From contig NZ_JAHKPS010000007.1 in assembly GCF_018860565.1 (NCBI RefSeq), positions 24,014 through 88,013 on the forward strand: a DNA stretch of 64,000 bases, read 5' to 3'. The stretch comes from Winogradskyella psychrotolerans. Lineage in GTDB: Bacteria; Bacteroidota; Bacteroidia; Flavobacteriales; Flavobacteriaceae. Positions 9,234 through 17,619 of the stretch are shown piece after piece; the stretch's first letter is position 1, and the number at the start of each line of letters is the position of its first letter. Below the pieces are notes generated by a model. The model was not told the DNA's origin and did not search any database. It worked only from the letters and a program-made list of their open reading frames with translations. The translations under genes and the position numbers were made by a program.

Positions 9234-9800
9234 TCAATCTTCAGTTCCCCAAGGAGCATCTGGTGTTTCAATAGTTTTAGTTAAATCAAAACGCACTGTA
9301 AATAAACGATCAGTACCTAAACGACGTAAGTTATAGGTTAGACTTGTTTCGTCTATGGTAAACCACCAAATGTTGGTTGAGGCCGCCGGTAATATTTTTG
9401 CCGTATGAGCATCGGCAGGAAACATTTGTAAATTGGCTAAACCTTGATTAGCACTTGTGCCGCCATATTGGGTTAAATCTTCTTCCGATCCGTCTTCATG
9501 TCTATGATCGTGCTTTAATCGTATTATTTTTTCGTCATTCATATGTAACACCCAAGTACGCGATTTGTTGTCACCTACAAAGAATGGAATTCTAATATCA
9601 TTAGTATCACAAGAACGCACATGCATGACTAATTTTTCACCTGTAAAGCCATCACCTGCTTTTCCACCTTCAATAATTTCGCCTTCGTAAGCATTACCAC
9701 AATGTGCTTTGAGTTGTTCCCAAAACTTCTCTGAACTCGTTTGTTCTTGTGCAAAAAGGTGTAGTGGTAATACAAGTAAAAAAAAGAGTAGTGCTTTCAT
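9234..9800 (-). CDS. Exported protein of unknown function
   Basis: A signal peptide with cleavage after LFAQ is followed by about 170 residues predicted to be mainly beta strand, with Cys residues at GHCGNAY-like and RSCDTND positions and a His/Asp-rich stretch (RLKHDHRHEDGSEEDL). These Cys residues could form a disulfide in the periplasm. I recognise similar hypothetical secreted proteins of this length in marine Flavobacteriia but no named family. It converges with the TPR protein gene, and I see no strong terminator between them. Confidence 0.7.
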   Translation of the reverse strand: MKALLFFLLVLPLHLFAQEQTSSEKFWEQLKAHCGNAYEGEIIEGGKAGDGFTGEKLVMHVRSCDTNDIRIPFFVGDNKSRTWVLHMNDEKIIRLKHDHRHEDGSEEDLTQYGGTSANQGLANLQMFPADAHTAKILPAASTNIWWFTIDETSLTYNLRRLGTDRLFTVRFDLTKTIETPDAPWGTED

Positions 9801-10029
9801 AGTTGAATTTTGTTAATGTGCGTTTCTCTAACAGCTAATATACATGAATTCTTGAAGTTAAATAATTTCTAAAACCATGACGGATTGATAGAGTATCTCA
9901 TAGTTTAGTAGATCTTAAACTTGAAAAAGAGCACTTAACAAGCTTTATATATTTTCATTTAGGTTAAAGAATGGCGAGAATAAGTTAATCTTATGCGTTA
10001 TAAGTCTTAAATTAGAGAAAAATTAAACC

Positions 10030-10827
10030 ATGAAAAAGACGCTTCAAATAGGAAATATAATAGCTTTACTTATAACGATATTCATCAATTATCTTTCTAA
10101 TACAGGAACCTTAAATAATACCACTATTGGTGAAGTTTCCAATAGTTATAGGTCTTTATTTACACCTGCAGGTTATACGTTTGCCATTTGGGGAGTTATT
10201 TATTTACTGCTGATAGGTTTTGTTATTTATCAAGGGCGCGGTTTGTTTAAAGACGTTAAAAATGACGATGTTGTCCTAAAAACGGGTTGGTGGTTTATAC
10301 TCTCATGTTTATTTAATTCGCTTTGGATATTTGCTTGGATCTATGAATATACAGGAGTGTCTTGTATTTTTATTTTCTTATTACTGTTTTCATTATTAAA
10401 AATTGTACTCAACAACAGAATGGAATTAGACGATGAGCCCTTACCCATTATTGCTTTTGTTTGGTGGCCTTTTGTGATCTATTCGGGTTGGGTAACCGTG
10501 GCTAGTATTGCTAATGTTTCAACGTATTTAGTGAAAATTGATTGGGGTGGTATAGGGCTGTCTGATTTGACTTGGGCTATTATACTCATCGCTATTGCCG
10601 TGTTTATAAATGTCATAATTACCTGGAAACGTAATATGAGAGAGTTTGCACTTGTAGGAGCTTGGGCCTTAATTGGTATAGGAAATGCTAATAAATTAAA
10701 CAACGAAACACTAATGTATATTGCCTTTATAAGTGCGGCTATATTAATAATAAGCAGTTCGATACATGGTTTTAAAAACCGCGATACCAGTCCGCTAGTA
10801 AAGCTTAAAGAAGGAAAGAATTCATAG
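10030..10827 (+). CDS. TspO/MBR-related tryptophan-rich membrane protein
   Basis: Integral membrane protein of 265 residues with about seven hydrophobic helices and clusters of Trp (AIWGVIY, KTGWWFIL, WIFAWIYEY, AFVWWPFVIYSGWV). The segment FTPAGYTFAIWGVIYLLL corresponds to the conserved N-terminal helix-loop of the TspO/MBR superfamily. This longer version is commonly named tryptophan-rich sensory protein. Ligand and function are unknown here. It is flanked by 229 nt of gene-free AT-rich DNA upstream in which I see no clear feature. Confidence 0.75.
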   Translation: MKKTLQIGNIIALLITIFINYLSNTGTLNNTTIGEVSNSYRSLFTPAGYTFAIWGVIYLLLIGFVIYQGRGLFKDVKNDDVVLKTGWWFILSCLFNSLWIFAWIYEYTGVSCIFIFLLLFSLLKIVLNNRMELDDEPLPIIAFVWWPFVIYSGWVTVASIANVSTYLVKIDWGGIGLSDLTWAIILIAIAVFINVIITWKRNMREFALVGAWALIGIGNANKLNNETLMYIAFISAAILIISSSIHGFKNRDTSPLVKLKEGKNS

Positions 10828-10939
10828 TATTTAGAAGATTATAGGCATTTTTTTAGAGTCAGGCATAAAATAGCTGTAACTTCGCGCAAAATTAAAGGAG
10901 TGACCTAAATAAATAGAGTTTGCTTCATAAACACTATTT

Positions 10940-12226
10940 ATGTCATTTAAATCATTGGGGCTATCTGAGCCTTTACTTCAAGCTATCCAGAAAAAAGGAT
11001 ACGAAACACCTTCGCCAATTCAAGCAAAAGCCATTCCTCCTGTATTAGAAGGAAAGGACGTTTTAGCATCAGCACAAACCGGAACAGGAAAAACAGCAGG
11101 TTTTACATTGCCGTTGCTTCACCTATTATCTAATGGTTCTCAGCAAAGGCACAGACCAATTAGAGCTTTAATATTAACTCCAACACGTGAGCTAGCAGCG
11201 CAAGTTTATGCCAATGTTAAAGAGTACAGTGAGTTTTTAAATATTAGAAGTACGGTTATTTTTGGTGGAGTCAATCAGAAACCACAAGTTAATAAATTGA
11301 GTCAAGGAGTCGATGTTTTGGTGGCAACACCAGGACGTTTAATCGATTTAGAAAACCAAGGTCTGTTATCTTTAAGCAAAGTAGAAATATTTGTTTTAGA
11401 TGAAGCTGATCGTATGTTAGATATGGGCTTTTTACGCGATATAGAGCGCGTTATGAAGTTGATTCCAGCAAAACGTCAAAACCTTATGTTTTCGGCAACC
11501 TTTTCTAAAGATATTAAGAAATTAGCGTATTCTATTTTAAATAATCCTGTTCAAGTTGAAGCCACACCAGAAAACACAGCTGTAGAGGTTATACAGCAAA
11601 AAGTCTATCGTGTGGCGAAAGGAAAAAAAACAGGACTGATTATAAAGTTAATTTCTGAAGGAAACTGGAAACAAGTTTTAGTGTTTACAAGAACTAAACA
11701 TGGAGCCAATAAACTTTGTAAAAAGATGATTAGCCAAGGCATTACAGCCGCAGCGATTCATGGAAATAAAAGTCAAGGAGCAAGAACCAAGGCATTAGCG
11801 GGATTTAAAAATGGGGCTGTTAGAGTTTTAGTCGCTACAGATATTGCGGCAAGAGGTTTAGATATACCTTTGTTGCCACATGTTATTAATTTTGAATTGC
11901 CTAATATTTCCGAAGATTACGTGCATAGAATTGGTAGAACAGGTAGAGCAGGAGCCAGTGGAGAAGCGATTTCTTTAGTAAGTGCAGATGAAACAACGTA
12001 TTTGCGCGGTATTGAGAAGTTGATTGCGATGAAGATTGAAGTTGAAATCCTTGAAGGTTTTGAGCCAGACCCTAATGCTTCAACAGAACCAATTAAACCA
12101 GGTCAGAATAGAAACCAAGGTCGTCGTAAGAATTCTAATAATAGAAATTCAGGAAAGTCTAATAATAGAAATTCAGACCGAAACAAAAGCAGAAGCCGCA
12201 ATCGTAATAATGATAGTAGACCTTAA
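10940..12226 (+). CDS. rhlE: DEAD-box ATP-dependent RNA helicase, RhlE-like
   Basis: RNA helicase likely active in RNA decay or ribosome assembly. All motifs are in order: Q motif ([13 protein letters not shown]), motif I AQTGTGKT, Ia PTRELAAQ, Ib TPGRL, II DEAD, III SAT, then RecA-2 motifs including [12 protein letters not shown] and [12 protein letters not shown]. The last 45 residues are a low-complexity basic tail of Asn, Arg, Ser and Lys, usual in flavobacterial RhlE and likely RNA-binding. The next small gene begins 4 nt after the stop, so they are probably cotranscribed. Confidence 0.95.
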   Translation: MSFKSLGLSEPLLQAIQKKGYETPSPIQAKAIPPVLEGKDVLASAQTGTGKTAGFTLPLLHLLSNGSQQRHRPIRALILTPTRELAAQVYANVKEYSEFLNIRSTVIFGGVNQKPQVNKLSQGVDVLVATPGRLIDLENQGLLSLSKVEIFVLDEADRMLDMGFLRDIERVMKLIPAKRQNLMFSATFSKDIKKLAYSILNNPVQVEATPENTAVEVIQQKVYRVAKGKKTGLIIKLISEGNWKQVLVFTRTKHGANKLCKKMISQGITAAAIHGNKSQGARTKALAGFKNGAVRVLVATDIAARGLDIPLLPHVINFELPNISEDYVHRIGRTGRAGASGEAISLVSADETTYLRGIEKLIAMKIEVEILEGFEPDPNASTEPIKPGQNRNQGRRKNSNNRNSGKSNNRNSDRNKSRSRNRNNDSRP

Positions 12227-12229
12227 GTA

Positions 12230-12445
12230 ATGACTTCAGCATTAAAAGATAAAATCATAGCGGTTTGCGATATAAAGATTGCGCAAAAAGGGACCAATGT
12301 GGGTATTTCATTCTATGCATTTTTTAAAAATAAAAATGATAATCCAGAGTTATTAATGGAAGCTGCAACGTGGTGGATTCAAACGCACCAATTAGATCAT
12401 TTTGAAAAAGCGGTTAAGATAAAGGCTCTGATTAAAGATATATAA
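12230..12445 (+). CDS. Small conserved protein (DUF6500-like)
   Basis: Seventy-one residues with no signal peptide or membrane helix. The patterns GTNVGISFYAFFKNKND and LLMEAATWWIQTH with DHFEKAVKI are what I associate with the DUF6500 family, but I am not certain of the number. Function unknown. It begins 4 nt after the DEAD-box helicase stop and is probably translated from the same message. Confidence 0.65.
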   Translation: MTSALKDKIIAVCDIKIAQKGTNVGISFYAFFKNKNDNPELLMEAATWWIQTHQLDHFEKAVKIKALIKDI

Positions 12446-12501
12446 TAGAAGTAACTCCTATCTTTTACTATCACAATAGTATTGATAAAATTGTACATTT
12501 G

Positions 12502-12575
12502 TTGTCATTCCTGCGTAGGCAGGAATCCATTTTAATTATAAATAATATTAGATTCCTGCTTTTGCAGGAATGACA
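12502..12575. repeat. Paired REP-like palindromes (ATTCCTGC family)
   Basis: Two inverted copies of a palindromic unit face each other: 12502-12528 (core ATTCCTGC...GCAGGAAT) and 12551-12575, together forming a large cruciform-capable element between two small genes. The same core recurs at 32389-32414 and, decayed, at 42166-42190. Such elements are common between genes in Flavobacteriaceae; this one may also act as a terminator-like structure for the helicase operon. Confidence 0.85.
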
Positions 12576-12580
12576 GAATT

Positions 12581-12808
12581 ATGTCAACGCAACCTAATAA
12601 TCCACTTCACGGAATAAAATTAGAACAGATCATAGTAGAACTGCAAGCACATTATGGCTGGGAATACATGGGCTATCAAATTAATATTCGCTGTTTTACG
12701 GATAATCCTTCAGTAAAATCGAGTTTAAAGTTTTTAAGACGTACACCTTGGGCAAGAACCAAGGTAGAAAATATGTATTTGGACTATTTAAAAAAGAATA
12801 AAAAATAA
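12581..12808 (+). CDS. VF530-family (DUF2132) DNA-binding small protein
   Basis: The 75-residue protein carries the family patterns [40 protein letters not shown] and [13 protein letters not shown], characteristic of the VF530/DUF2132 family, for which a winged-helix-like DNA-binding fold has been described. It lacks a membrane segment. Role in the cell unknown. It starts 5 nt after the REP-like palindrome pair, so its leader is probably very short or it is read through the repeat. Confidence 0.88.
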   Translation: MSTQPNNPLHGIKLEQIIVELQAHYGWEYMGYQINIRCFTDNPSVKSSLKFLRRTPWARTKVENMYLDYLKKNKK

Positions 12809-12847
12809 TTCTTCTATATATTAAAGTTAAAATGGTAGCATCAAACC

Positions 12848-13738
12848 TTAGATTTTAGGTAATGTTTTACCTTTTTTCTTATCGAGATAATGTCGTAATA
12901 CACCACCTTTAACATTGTTTACATCAAACTCAACGATAAAAGCATTTTCGTCTATTTCTTCAATAATACGATGCATTTTTTTGATGTCTATACGATTAAT
13001 AATGGTGTGAATAATATCAAAATCCTGCTGAGGTCCATTGCTTCCAAATCCTTTAGAGCCTTTATAGGTGGTTAGGCCTACTCCCAATTCAATCATAATG
13101 GCATGCTTAATTGCGGCATAGTCATTAGACACAATAGTGACACCAATAAAATCCTCAAAACCTTCAATAGTCATGTCTGTGACTTTTGCTGTAATAATAT
13201 AGGTTAAGATAGAATAGAGCGCAACTTCAACAGAGACGACATAGGCCGTAATACTAAATAATACAACATTAAAAAGCAGTATAACTTGACCGATACTAAA
13301 TCCAAAACGGTCATTGAGATAGATTCCTAAAATTTCTGACCCATCTAAAACGGATCCATTTCTAATCGCAATACCAATTCCTGCTCCTAAACATAAGCCT
13401 CCAAAGATGGAAATTAGTAGTTTGTCTTCTGTAATTGTTCCATAATTTCCAAAATGAATTAATGAAGCAAAGGCGAGAATACTAAGAATAGACTTTATAA
13501 CAATACGTTTAGAAACGGTATAATAGCCTAGAATTAAAAATGGTAAACTAAATATAACTAGCAACAATGAAATATCTACACCAATAAGTCTGTTAGCCAA
13601 TAGGGCAATGCCAGTAACTCCTCCGTCCATAAATCCGTTAGGAAGTAAAAATGCTTTCAATCCAATGCTGGCTAATCCTATACCTATTGCAATCTGACCA
13701 TATTCTGATAAAAAATTGTGTGTTTTTGAGTGTTTCAA
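12848..13738 (-). CDS. YitT-family membrane protein
   Basis: Five or six membrane helices in two DUF161-type halves (for example GIGLASIGLKAFLLPNGFMDGGVTGIALL near the start and NGSVLDGSEILGIYL later) are followed by a cytosolic DUF2179 domain near the C terminus (about residues 205-285, with IHTIINRIDIKKMHRII and a final VKGGVLRHYL). The 296-residue length is normal for YitT/YebE proteins. A transport role is suspected for the family but not proven. It is alone on this strand, with the EF-hand gene upstream separated by a terminator. Confidence 0.9.
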   Translation of the reverse strand: MKHSKTHNFLSEYGQIAIGIGLASIGLKAFLLPNGFMDGGVTGIALLANRLIGVDISLLLVIFSLPFLILGYYTVSKRIVIKSILSILAFASLIHFGNYGTITEDKLLISIFGGLCLGAGIGIAIRNGSVLDGSEILGIYLNDRFGFSIGQVILLFNVVLFSITAYVVSVEVALYSILTYIITAKVTDMTIEGFEDFIGVTIVSNDYAAIKHAIMIELGVGLTTYKGSKGFGSNGPQQDFDIIHTIINRIDIKKMHRIIEEIDENAFIVEFDVNNVKGGVLRHYLDKKKGKTLPKI

Positions 13739-13797
13739 GTTTTGTTTTTATTTGAGGAAAAGTTACAAAACCAAAATCATTTATTTATCAATTAGAC

Positions 13798-13833
13798 AAA
13801 AAAAATCCTCTAGAATATCTAGAGGTTTTTTTG
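13798..13833 (-). terminator. Intrinsic terminator after EF-hand gene
   Basis: Stem CCTCTAGA/TCTAGAGG (about 13808-13825) with an A tract on the left and a T tract on the right. It ends the minus-strand EF-hand gene and insulates the YitT gene; it can act in both directions. Confidence 0.85.
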
Positions 13834-13867
13834 TAAGCTTTAAAATCTTTTTTTCTTTTTAATAGGG

Positions 13868-14218
13868 TTATCCTTTTTTTTCAACCTTTTTTTTAGGTCT
13901 ATGTACCTGGTTTTCTATTCTTTTAGGTTTTTGAGTTTGTTCGTAAAAGATTTTAAATTCGGCTCTATCTAATGTTTCATTTGCGTCAGTGTCTGCACTA
14001 GCAAAAAGTTTTTCAACTGTTATTTTTTCTGTAGATTCTTTTTCATAGCGCACTTTGAACTCTTCAAGGTTAATCTTGTCATCCGTATTGGTGTCAAGAT
14101 AATTAAACATTTTTACTGATCTATCTTTCTTTGTATTAAGCTTTTCTTGAGCACTTACCAATGAAAATGAAGCAATGGTAATAATAAAAAAACCTATTTT
14201 TAATGTTTTAGTAATCAT
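13868..14218 (-). CDS. Secreted EF-hand calcium-binding protein
   Basis: Signal peptide (cleavage near LVSAQ) followed by two EF-hand loops: DTNTDDKINLEE and DTDANETLDRAE, each with Asp at positions 1, 3 and 5 or equivalents and Glu at 12. The C-terminal 20 residues are strongly basic and proline-rich (RPKKKVEKKG). At 116 residues it is a small periplasmic calcium-binding protein. The target is unknown. It is flanked downstream by a clear terminator, so it is likely monocistronic. Confidence 0.85.
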   Translation of the reverse strand: MITKTLKIGFFIITIASFSLVSAQEKLNTKKDRSVKMFNYLDTNTDDKINLEEFKVRYEKESTEKITVEKLFASADTDANETLDRAEFKIFYEQTQKPKRIENQVHRPKKKVEKKG

Positions 14219-14286
14219 TGTATTACGATTTAGGTATTGTTTAAAATTTAGACCAATATAAGCGAAAAAGTTTAATCTCCATAAAA

Positions 14287-14739
14287 TTATTTGATTTGTC
14301 GTAATCCTTCATAAACAATAATGCTTACGGCATTTGCTAAATTTAGACTTCTAATGGATTTACTGTATAGCGGAATTTTAAATAATTGAGTGTCATATTT
14401 TTTGACTAATGGTTTTGGTAATCCAACAGATTCTTTTCCAAAAACCAAAAATAGATCATCTGTAAAGTTAATATCCCAATGGGATTTTGTGCCATGACTG
14501 GATAAAAACACCATTTTAGCATCTTTATTTTTTAAGAAGAAGTCTTCGGTGTTATCATAATATATAACTTCTAAATGTTGCCAATAATCGAGTCCTGCAC
14601 GTTTTAAACGTTTGTCATCAATTTCAAATCCAAATGGTTTTACTAAATGTAGTTTTGAGCCTGAAGCTAAGGCTAAACGACCAATATTACCAGTGTTATT
14701 TGGTATTTCAGGTTCTATGAGTACGATGTTAAGCGGCAT
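14287..14739 (-). CDS. trmL: tRNA (cytidine/uridine-2'-O)-methyltransferase TrmL
   Basis: SPOUT-class enzyme that 2'-O-methylates the wobble nucleotide of certain tRNA-Leu species (family role). Seen: N-terminal IVLIEPEIPNNTGNIGR, RRAGLDYW-equivalent KRAGLDYWQHL, VFGKESVGLP and the knot segment IRSLNLANAVSIIVYE with its SAM-binding loop. Its 150 residues are typical. Its start lies 11 nt inside the end of the upstream membrane-protein gene, implying translational coupling. Confidence 0.95.
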   Translation of the reverse strand: MPLNIVLIEPEIPNNTGNIGRLALASGSKLHLVKPFGFEIDDKRLKRAGLDYWQHLEVIYYDNTEDFFLKNKDAKMVFLSSHGTKSHWDINFTDDLFLVFGKESVGLPKPLVKKYDTQLFKIPLYSKSIRSLNLANAVSIIVYEGLRQIK

Positions 14740-14953
14740 TTTTTCGTGTTAGTTTAATAAGAATTAATCGTATTAATAATACAAAAGGAAAGCCGTGGAA
14801 GACCACATCAAACCAATCTTTTAAAGCCATTCCGTTTGCTCCTCCTGCAATCCATCGTATTTTACCTAAAAGATGTGGTTCAGGAAAAAATGGAGCTAAG
14901 CCTAAGGTTAAGCAAAGTAAGAGTATTATTTTCCAGTCGTTGAGCAATTTCAT
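14729..14953 (-). CDS. Small membrane protein between trpA and trmL
   Basis: Seventy-four residues with two hydrophobic segments (about 7-24, IILLLCLTLGLAPFFPEP, and 48-66, DVVFHGFPFVLLIRLILI) and a basic C terminus, so a small inner-membrane protein. I know it as a conserved hypothetical in this family without an assigned function. It begins 1 nt after trpA ends and overlaps trmL by 11 nt, so all three form one tight operon. Confidence 0.72.
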   Translation of the reverse strand: MKLLNDWKIILLLCLTLGLAPFFPEPHLLGKIRWIAGGANGMALKDWFDVVFHGFPFVLLIRLILIKLTRKNAA

Positions 14954-14954
14954 A

Positions 14955-15716
14955 TTATAAGATTGAGCTTACAAAATCATCAATAGTATCTATTCCGTTT
15001 TCAGTTAAATGTTTGATAAAAGCACTACCAATAATAGCACCTTTTCCATATGCTGTAGCTTGTTTAAAGGTTTTATTATTTGAAATGCCAAAACCTACAA
15101 TTTGAGGGTTTTTTAATTTCATGTCTGCAATACGTTTAAAATAATTGGTTTGCTCCTCACCGAAACCAGAATTACTTCCTGTTACACTTGCAGAACTTAC
15201 CATATAAATAAAACCGTTAGATACAGAATCGATATAACGAATGCGTTCATCTGATGTTTGTGGTGTAATTAAAAACACGTTTATTAGACCATACTTTTCA
15301 AAAGTTGATTTGTATTCTGAATGATAGACATCGACAGGTAAATCAGGAATTATGAGTCCGTCAATTCCAACCTCTTGGCATTTTTTGCAAAAGGCTTCAA
15401 CACCATACTGTAACATCGGATTAAAGTAACCCATTATAATTAACGGAATAGAAACCGTTTTTCTAATGTCTTTAAGTTGTTCAAATAACAATGCGCTAGT
15501 CATTCCATTTTTTAAAGCTTCCGTAGAACTGGCTTGTATGGTTGGGCCATCTGCTAATGGATCACTAAATGGTAATCCTATTTCCAACATATCTACACCA
15601 CTTTTTTCGAGATTTTCAATAATAGTAACCGTGTCATTAGTGTTAGGATAACCTGCTGTAAAATAGATTGACAATAGTTTTTTGTCTTCTTTTAGTTTTT
15701 CGTTTATTCTGTTCAA
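14955..15716 (-). CDS. trpA: Tryptophan synthase alpha chain
   Basis: Cleaves indole-3-glycerol phosphate to indole and glyceraldehyde-3-phosphate; works as a complex with TrpB. The catalytic Glu and Asp are in LEIGLPFSDPLADGPTIQ, and the phosphate-binding GFGISN segment is near the C terminus. At 253 residues it is full length. No trpB, trpF, trpC or other tryptophan gene is in the window: the preceding gene is on the other strand, so here trpA is detached from the rest of the pathway. Confidence 0.97.
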   Translation of the reverse strand: MNRINEKLKEDKKLLSIYFTAGYPNTNDTVTIIENLEKSGVDMLEIGLPFSDPLADGPTIQASSTEALKNGMTSALLFEQLKDIRKTVSIPLIIMGYFNPMLQYGVEAFCKKCQEVGIDGLIIPDLPVDVYHSEYKSTFEKYGLINVFLITPQTSDERIRYIDSVSNGFIYMVSSASVTGSNSGFGEEQTNYFKRIADMKLKNPQIVGFGISNNKTFKQATAYGKGAIIGSAFIKHLTENGIDTIDDFVSSIL

Positions 15717-15849
15717 AATAGATATGTTGTCTTAATTGTATTTTGGAAATTTTACTGTAAAAATATAACTTAAAAACGAAAGTTTACTATTATGTAATTA
15801 GCTTATTTTTTTCTTTTACAGCACTTGAATGTTCGATATTTGTAATTGA

Positions 15850-15870
15850 TTTTAGTTTTTTAAACTAAAA
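15850..15870. promoter_or_regulatory. Perfect 9-bp inverted repeat upstream of beta-helix gene
   Basis: TTTTAGTTT, three T, AAACTAAAA form a perfect dyad 34 bases before the ATG. It is followed at 15878-15893 by TGGCAC-5 nt-TTGAA, which resembles a sigma-54 -24/-12 element but has A in place of the -12 C. Candidate operator or hairpin; function not shown. Confidence 0.4.
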
Positions 15871-15904
15871 ATAACATTGGCACAATAATTGAATTTTTAC
15901 TTTT

Positions 15905-17500
15905 ATGAAGTATTCTATAAGCTTATTATTAATATTTATTTCAGCAATTTCATTCGCTCAAAAAGAGTTTCATGTTTTTCCTGTAAATGGCAGTACAACT
16001 GTCGGGACACCAAATGGTAATGGTAGTATTGAGCGCCCATGGGATTTACAAACAGCATTGTCTCAATCTTCAGAAAAGGTTAATGGAGGTGATGTTATAT
16101 GGATTCATGAAGGTATATATACAGGTCGTTATAGAAGCGTATTAGAATCTACAAAAACTAATAAAAAGATTATAGTTTCTGCTTTTAAGAACGATAAGGT
16201 TATTCTCAATGGAAATACAGAAGGCAAAGTAAATTATGTTTTACAGGTTAATGGTAGTCATGTGATTTACAAAAATTTTGAAGTCACATATTTAGGAGAT
16301 TTTTCGCGTTTAGACTCTGATGCAGATTTTAAAGCTGCAGTTGGGATTAATCATCAAAAAGGTGAAGACTGTATGTTTCAAAACTTAATTATACACAATA
16401 TACCAGGTTCAGGAATTGGGTCGTGGAAAGCGACAGGAGGTACAGTAATTGAAAATTGTATGATTTACAACAACGGTTATCAAGGTAAAAGAGGTCATGG
16501 AGTTGGTATCTATATTCAAAATCAAAGTGATAAAATCAGACAGATAAATAATAATATTATTTTTAATAATTACTATAAAGGTATTGAGGTTTGGTCAGCG
16601 ACTTCAGGCTCTAAATTAGAGTTTGTGAAGTATGTTAATCTCACTAACAACATCATTTTTAATAATGGTTCTCCTGCAGGAAAGCATGTAGATAATGTTA
16701 TTATAGCATCCAAAGATGCAGAAGGGATTAACGTAGCCAAGCACATTAACGTATTAAATAATGTCCTTTATCATAATGTAGACTTTAACGATAGCAAAAA
16801 TTATGGTTATGGTACATCTTTAGCTTTAGGTTTTAATGCTAATGCACCCGTTGAAGATGTTTCGGTTCAAAATAATATTATTATCGGAAAAAATAATGCC
16901 TTAAATATATTGCATACAAAGTCTCTAGTTTTTAAAAACAACATTATTTACACTGGTTATATTCATTTTAATTCTTCAGTATTATTAGCTTTAAATAATA
17001 ATGGGTTACAAATGGATAATAATTCATACTATACAAGATCACTCAAAGGGTTTAGAATTTTGAAGCAGCAAGATTATAATATTAAAGCTTGGCAAAATGA
17101 ATTTAAAATTGAATCTAAAAGTGAATTAAAACAACTCAAAGATTTTAAAACAACTCCTGTTATAAAAGTGTATAAACTTAATAATGATGGGACAGAATTT
17201 AATATTGCTATTTTAAATAAAAATGGAACGGCTGTTCAAGTCAATTTTAATGAATTTGAAATTGAAGAAGGCTCAACTTTCAAAATATATGATATAGAAA
17301 ACAGAACTGTTGTTATTACATCTGGTGAAATCTCAAAAAATTTAAAAATAGAATTCCCATTGGCATTAACAAGATTTGAAAAACCATTACACAACAATAC
17401 AGCTACAAAATCTGCTAATAATTTTGGAGTCTTTAGAATTGAATTTGAGCAACCAAAAAAAGAAAGTTTATTTAAACGTTTATTCGGATGGTTGTTTTAA
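15905..17500 (+). CDS. Secreted right-handed beta-helix protein
   Basis: Signal peptide (cleavage after SFAQ), then an N-terminal cap typical of pectate-lyase-like proteins of the DUF1565 type (GSIERPWDLQTAL, GGDVIWIHEGIYTG, KDKVILNGN-like), then repeated Asn-rich turns (NNIIFNN, NNVLYHN, QNNIIIGKNN) that form a right-handed parallel beta-helix from about residue 100 to 340. The C-terminal 170 residues include a beta-sandwich-like stretch. No clear lyase active site is obvious. Probably a surface or periplasmic polysaccharide-acting or binding protein. It has no polysaccharide-utilisation genes beside it. Confidence 0.78.
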   Translation: MKYSISLLLIFISAISFAQKEFHVFPVNGSTTVGTPNGNGSIERPWDLQTALSQSSEKVNGGDVIWIHEGIYTGRYRSVLESTKTNKKIIVSAFKNDKVILNGNTEGKVNYVLQVNGSHVIYKNFEVTYLGDFSRLDSDADFKAAVGINHQKGEDCMFQNLIIHNIPGSGIGSWKATGGTVIENCMIYNNGYQGKRGHGVGIYIQNQSDKIRQINNNIIFNNYYKGIEVWSATSGSKLEFVKYVNLTNNIIFNNGSPAGKHVDNVIIASKDAEGINVAKHINVLNNVLYHNVDFNDSKNYGYGTSLALGFNANAPVEDVSVQNNIIIGKNNALNILHTKSLVFKNNIIYTGYIHFNSSVLLALNNNGLQMDNNSYYTRSLKGFRILKQQDYNIKAWQNEFKIESKSELKQLKDFKTTPVIKVYKLNNDGTEFNIAILNKNGTAVQVNFNEFEIEEGSTFKIYDIENRTVVITSGEISKNLKIEFPLALTRFEKPLHNNTATKSANNFGVFRIEFEQPKKESLFKRLFGWLF

Positions 17501-17575
17501 GAACTAAAAACTATTTTTTAATAACTCCGTTTATAATTATAAACAAATTCTATCGTTATAGATTTGGTATTGAAT

Positions 17576-17583
17576 TATATTTG
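17576..17583 (+). promoter_or_regulatory. Candidate -7 element upstream of the TPR gene
   Basis: TATATTTG matches TAnnTTTG and ends 36 nt before the ATG at 17620, a plausible leader. No convincing -33 TTG is seen at the expected spacing. Confidence 0.35.
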
Positions 17584-17619
17584 AACCGAAATTAAATCAT
17601 CAATTAAACACATAACTAA

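Noticed and set aside
12036..12230. Open frame overlapping the helicase C-terminal tail
   Set aside because: Out-of-frame shadow in a low-complexity repeat of Asn and Arg codons.
16540..17030. Asn/Ile-rich repeats as a possible CRISPR or satellite
   Set aside because: They are protein-level beta-helix turns with irregular DNA spacing; no direct repeats with spacers were found anywhere in the window.
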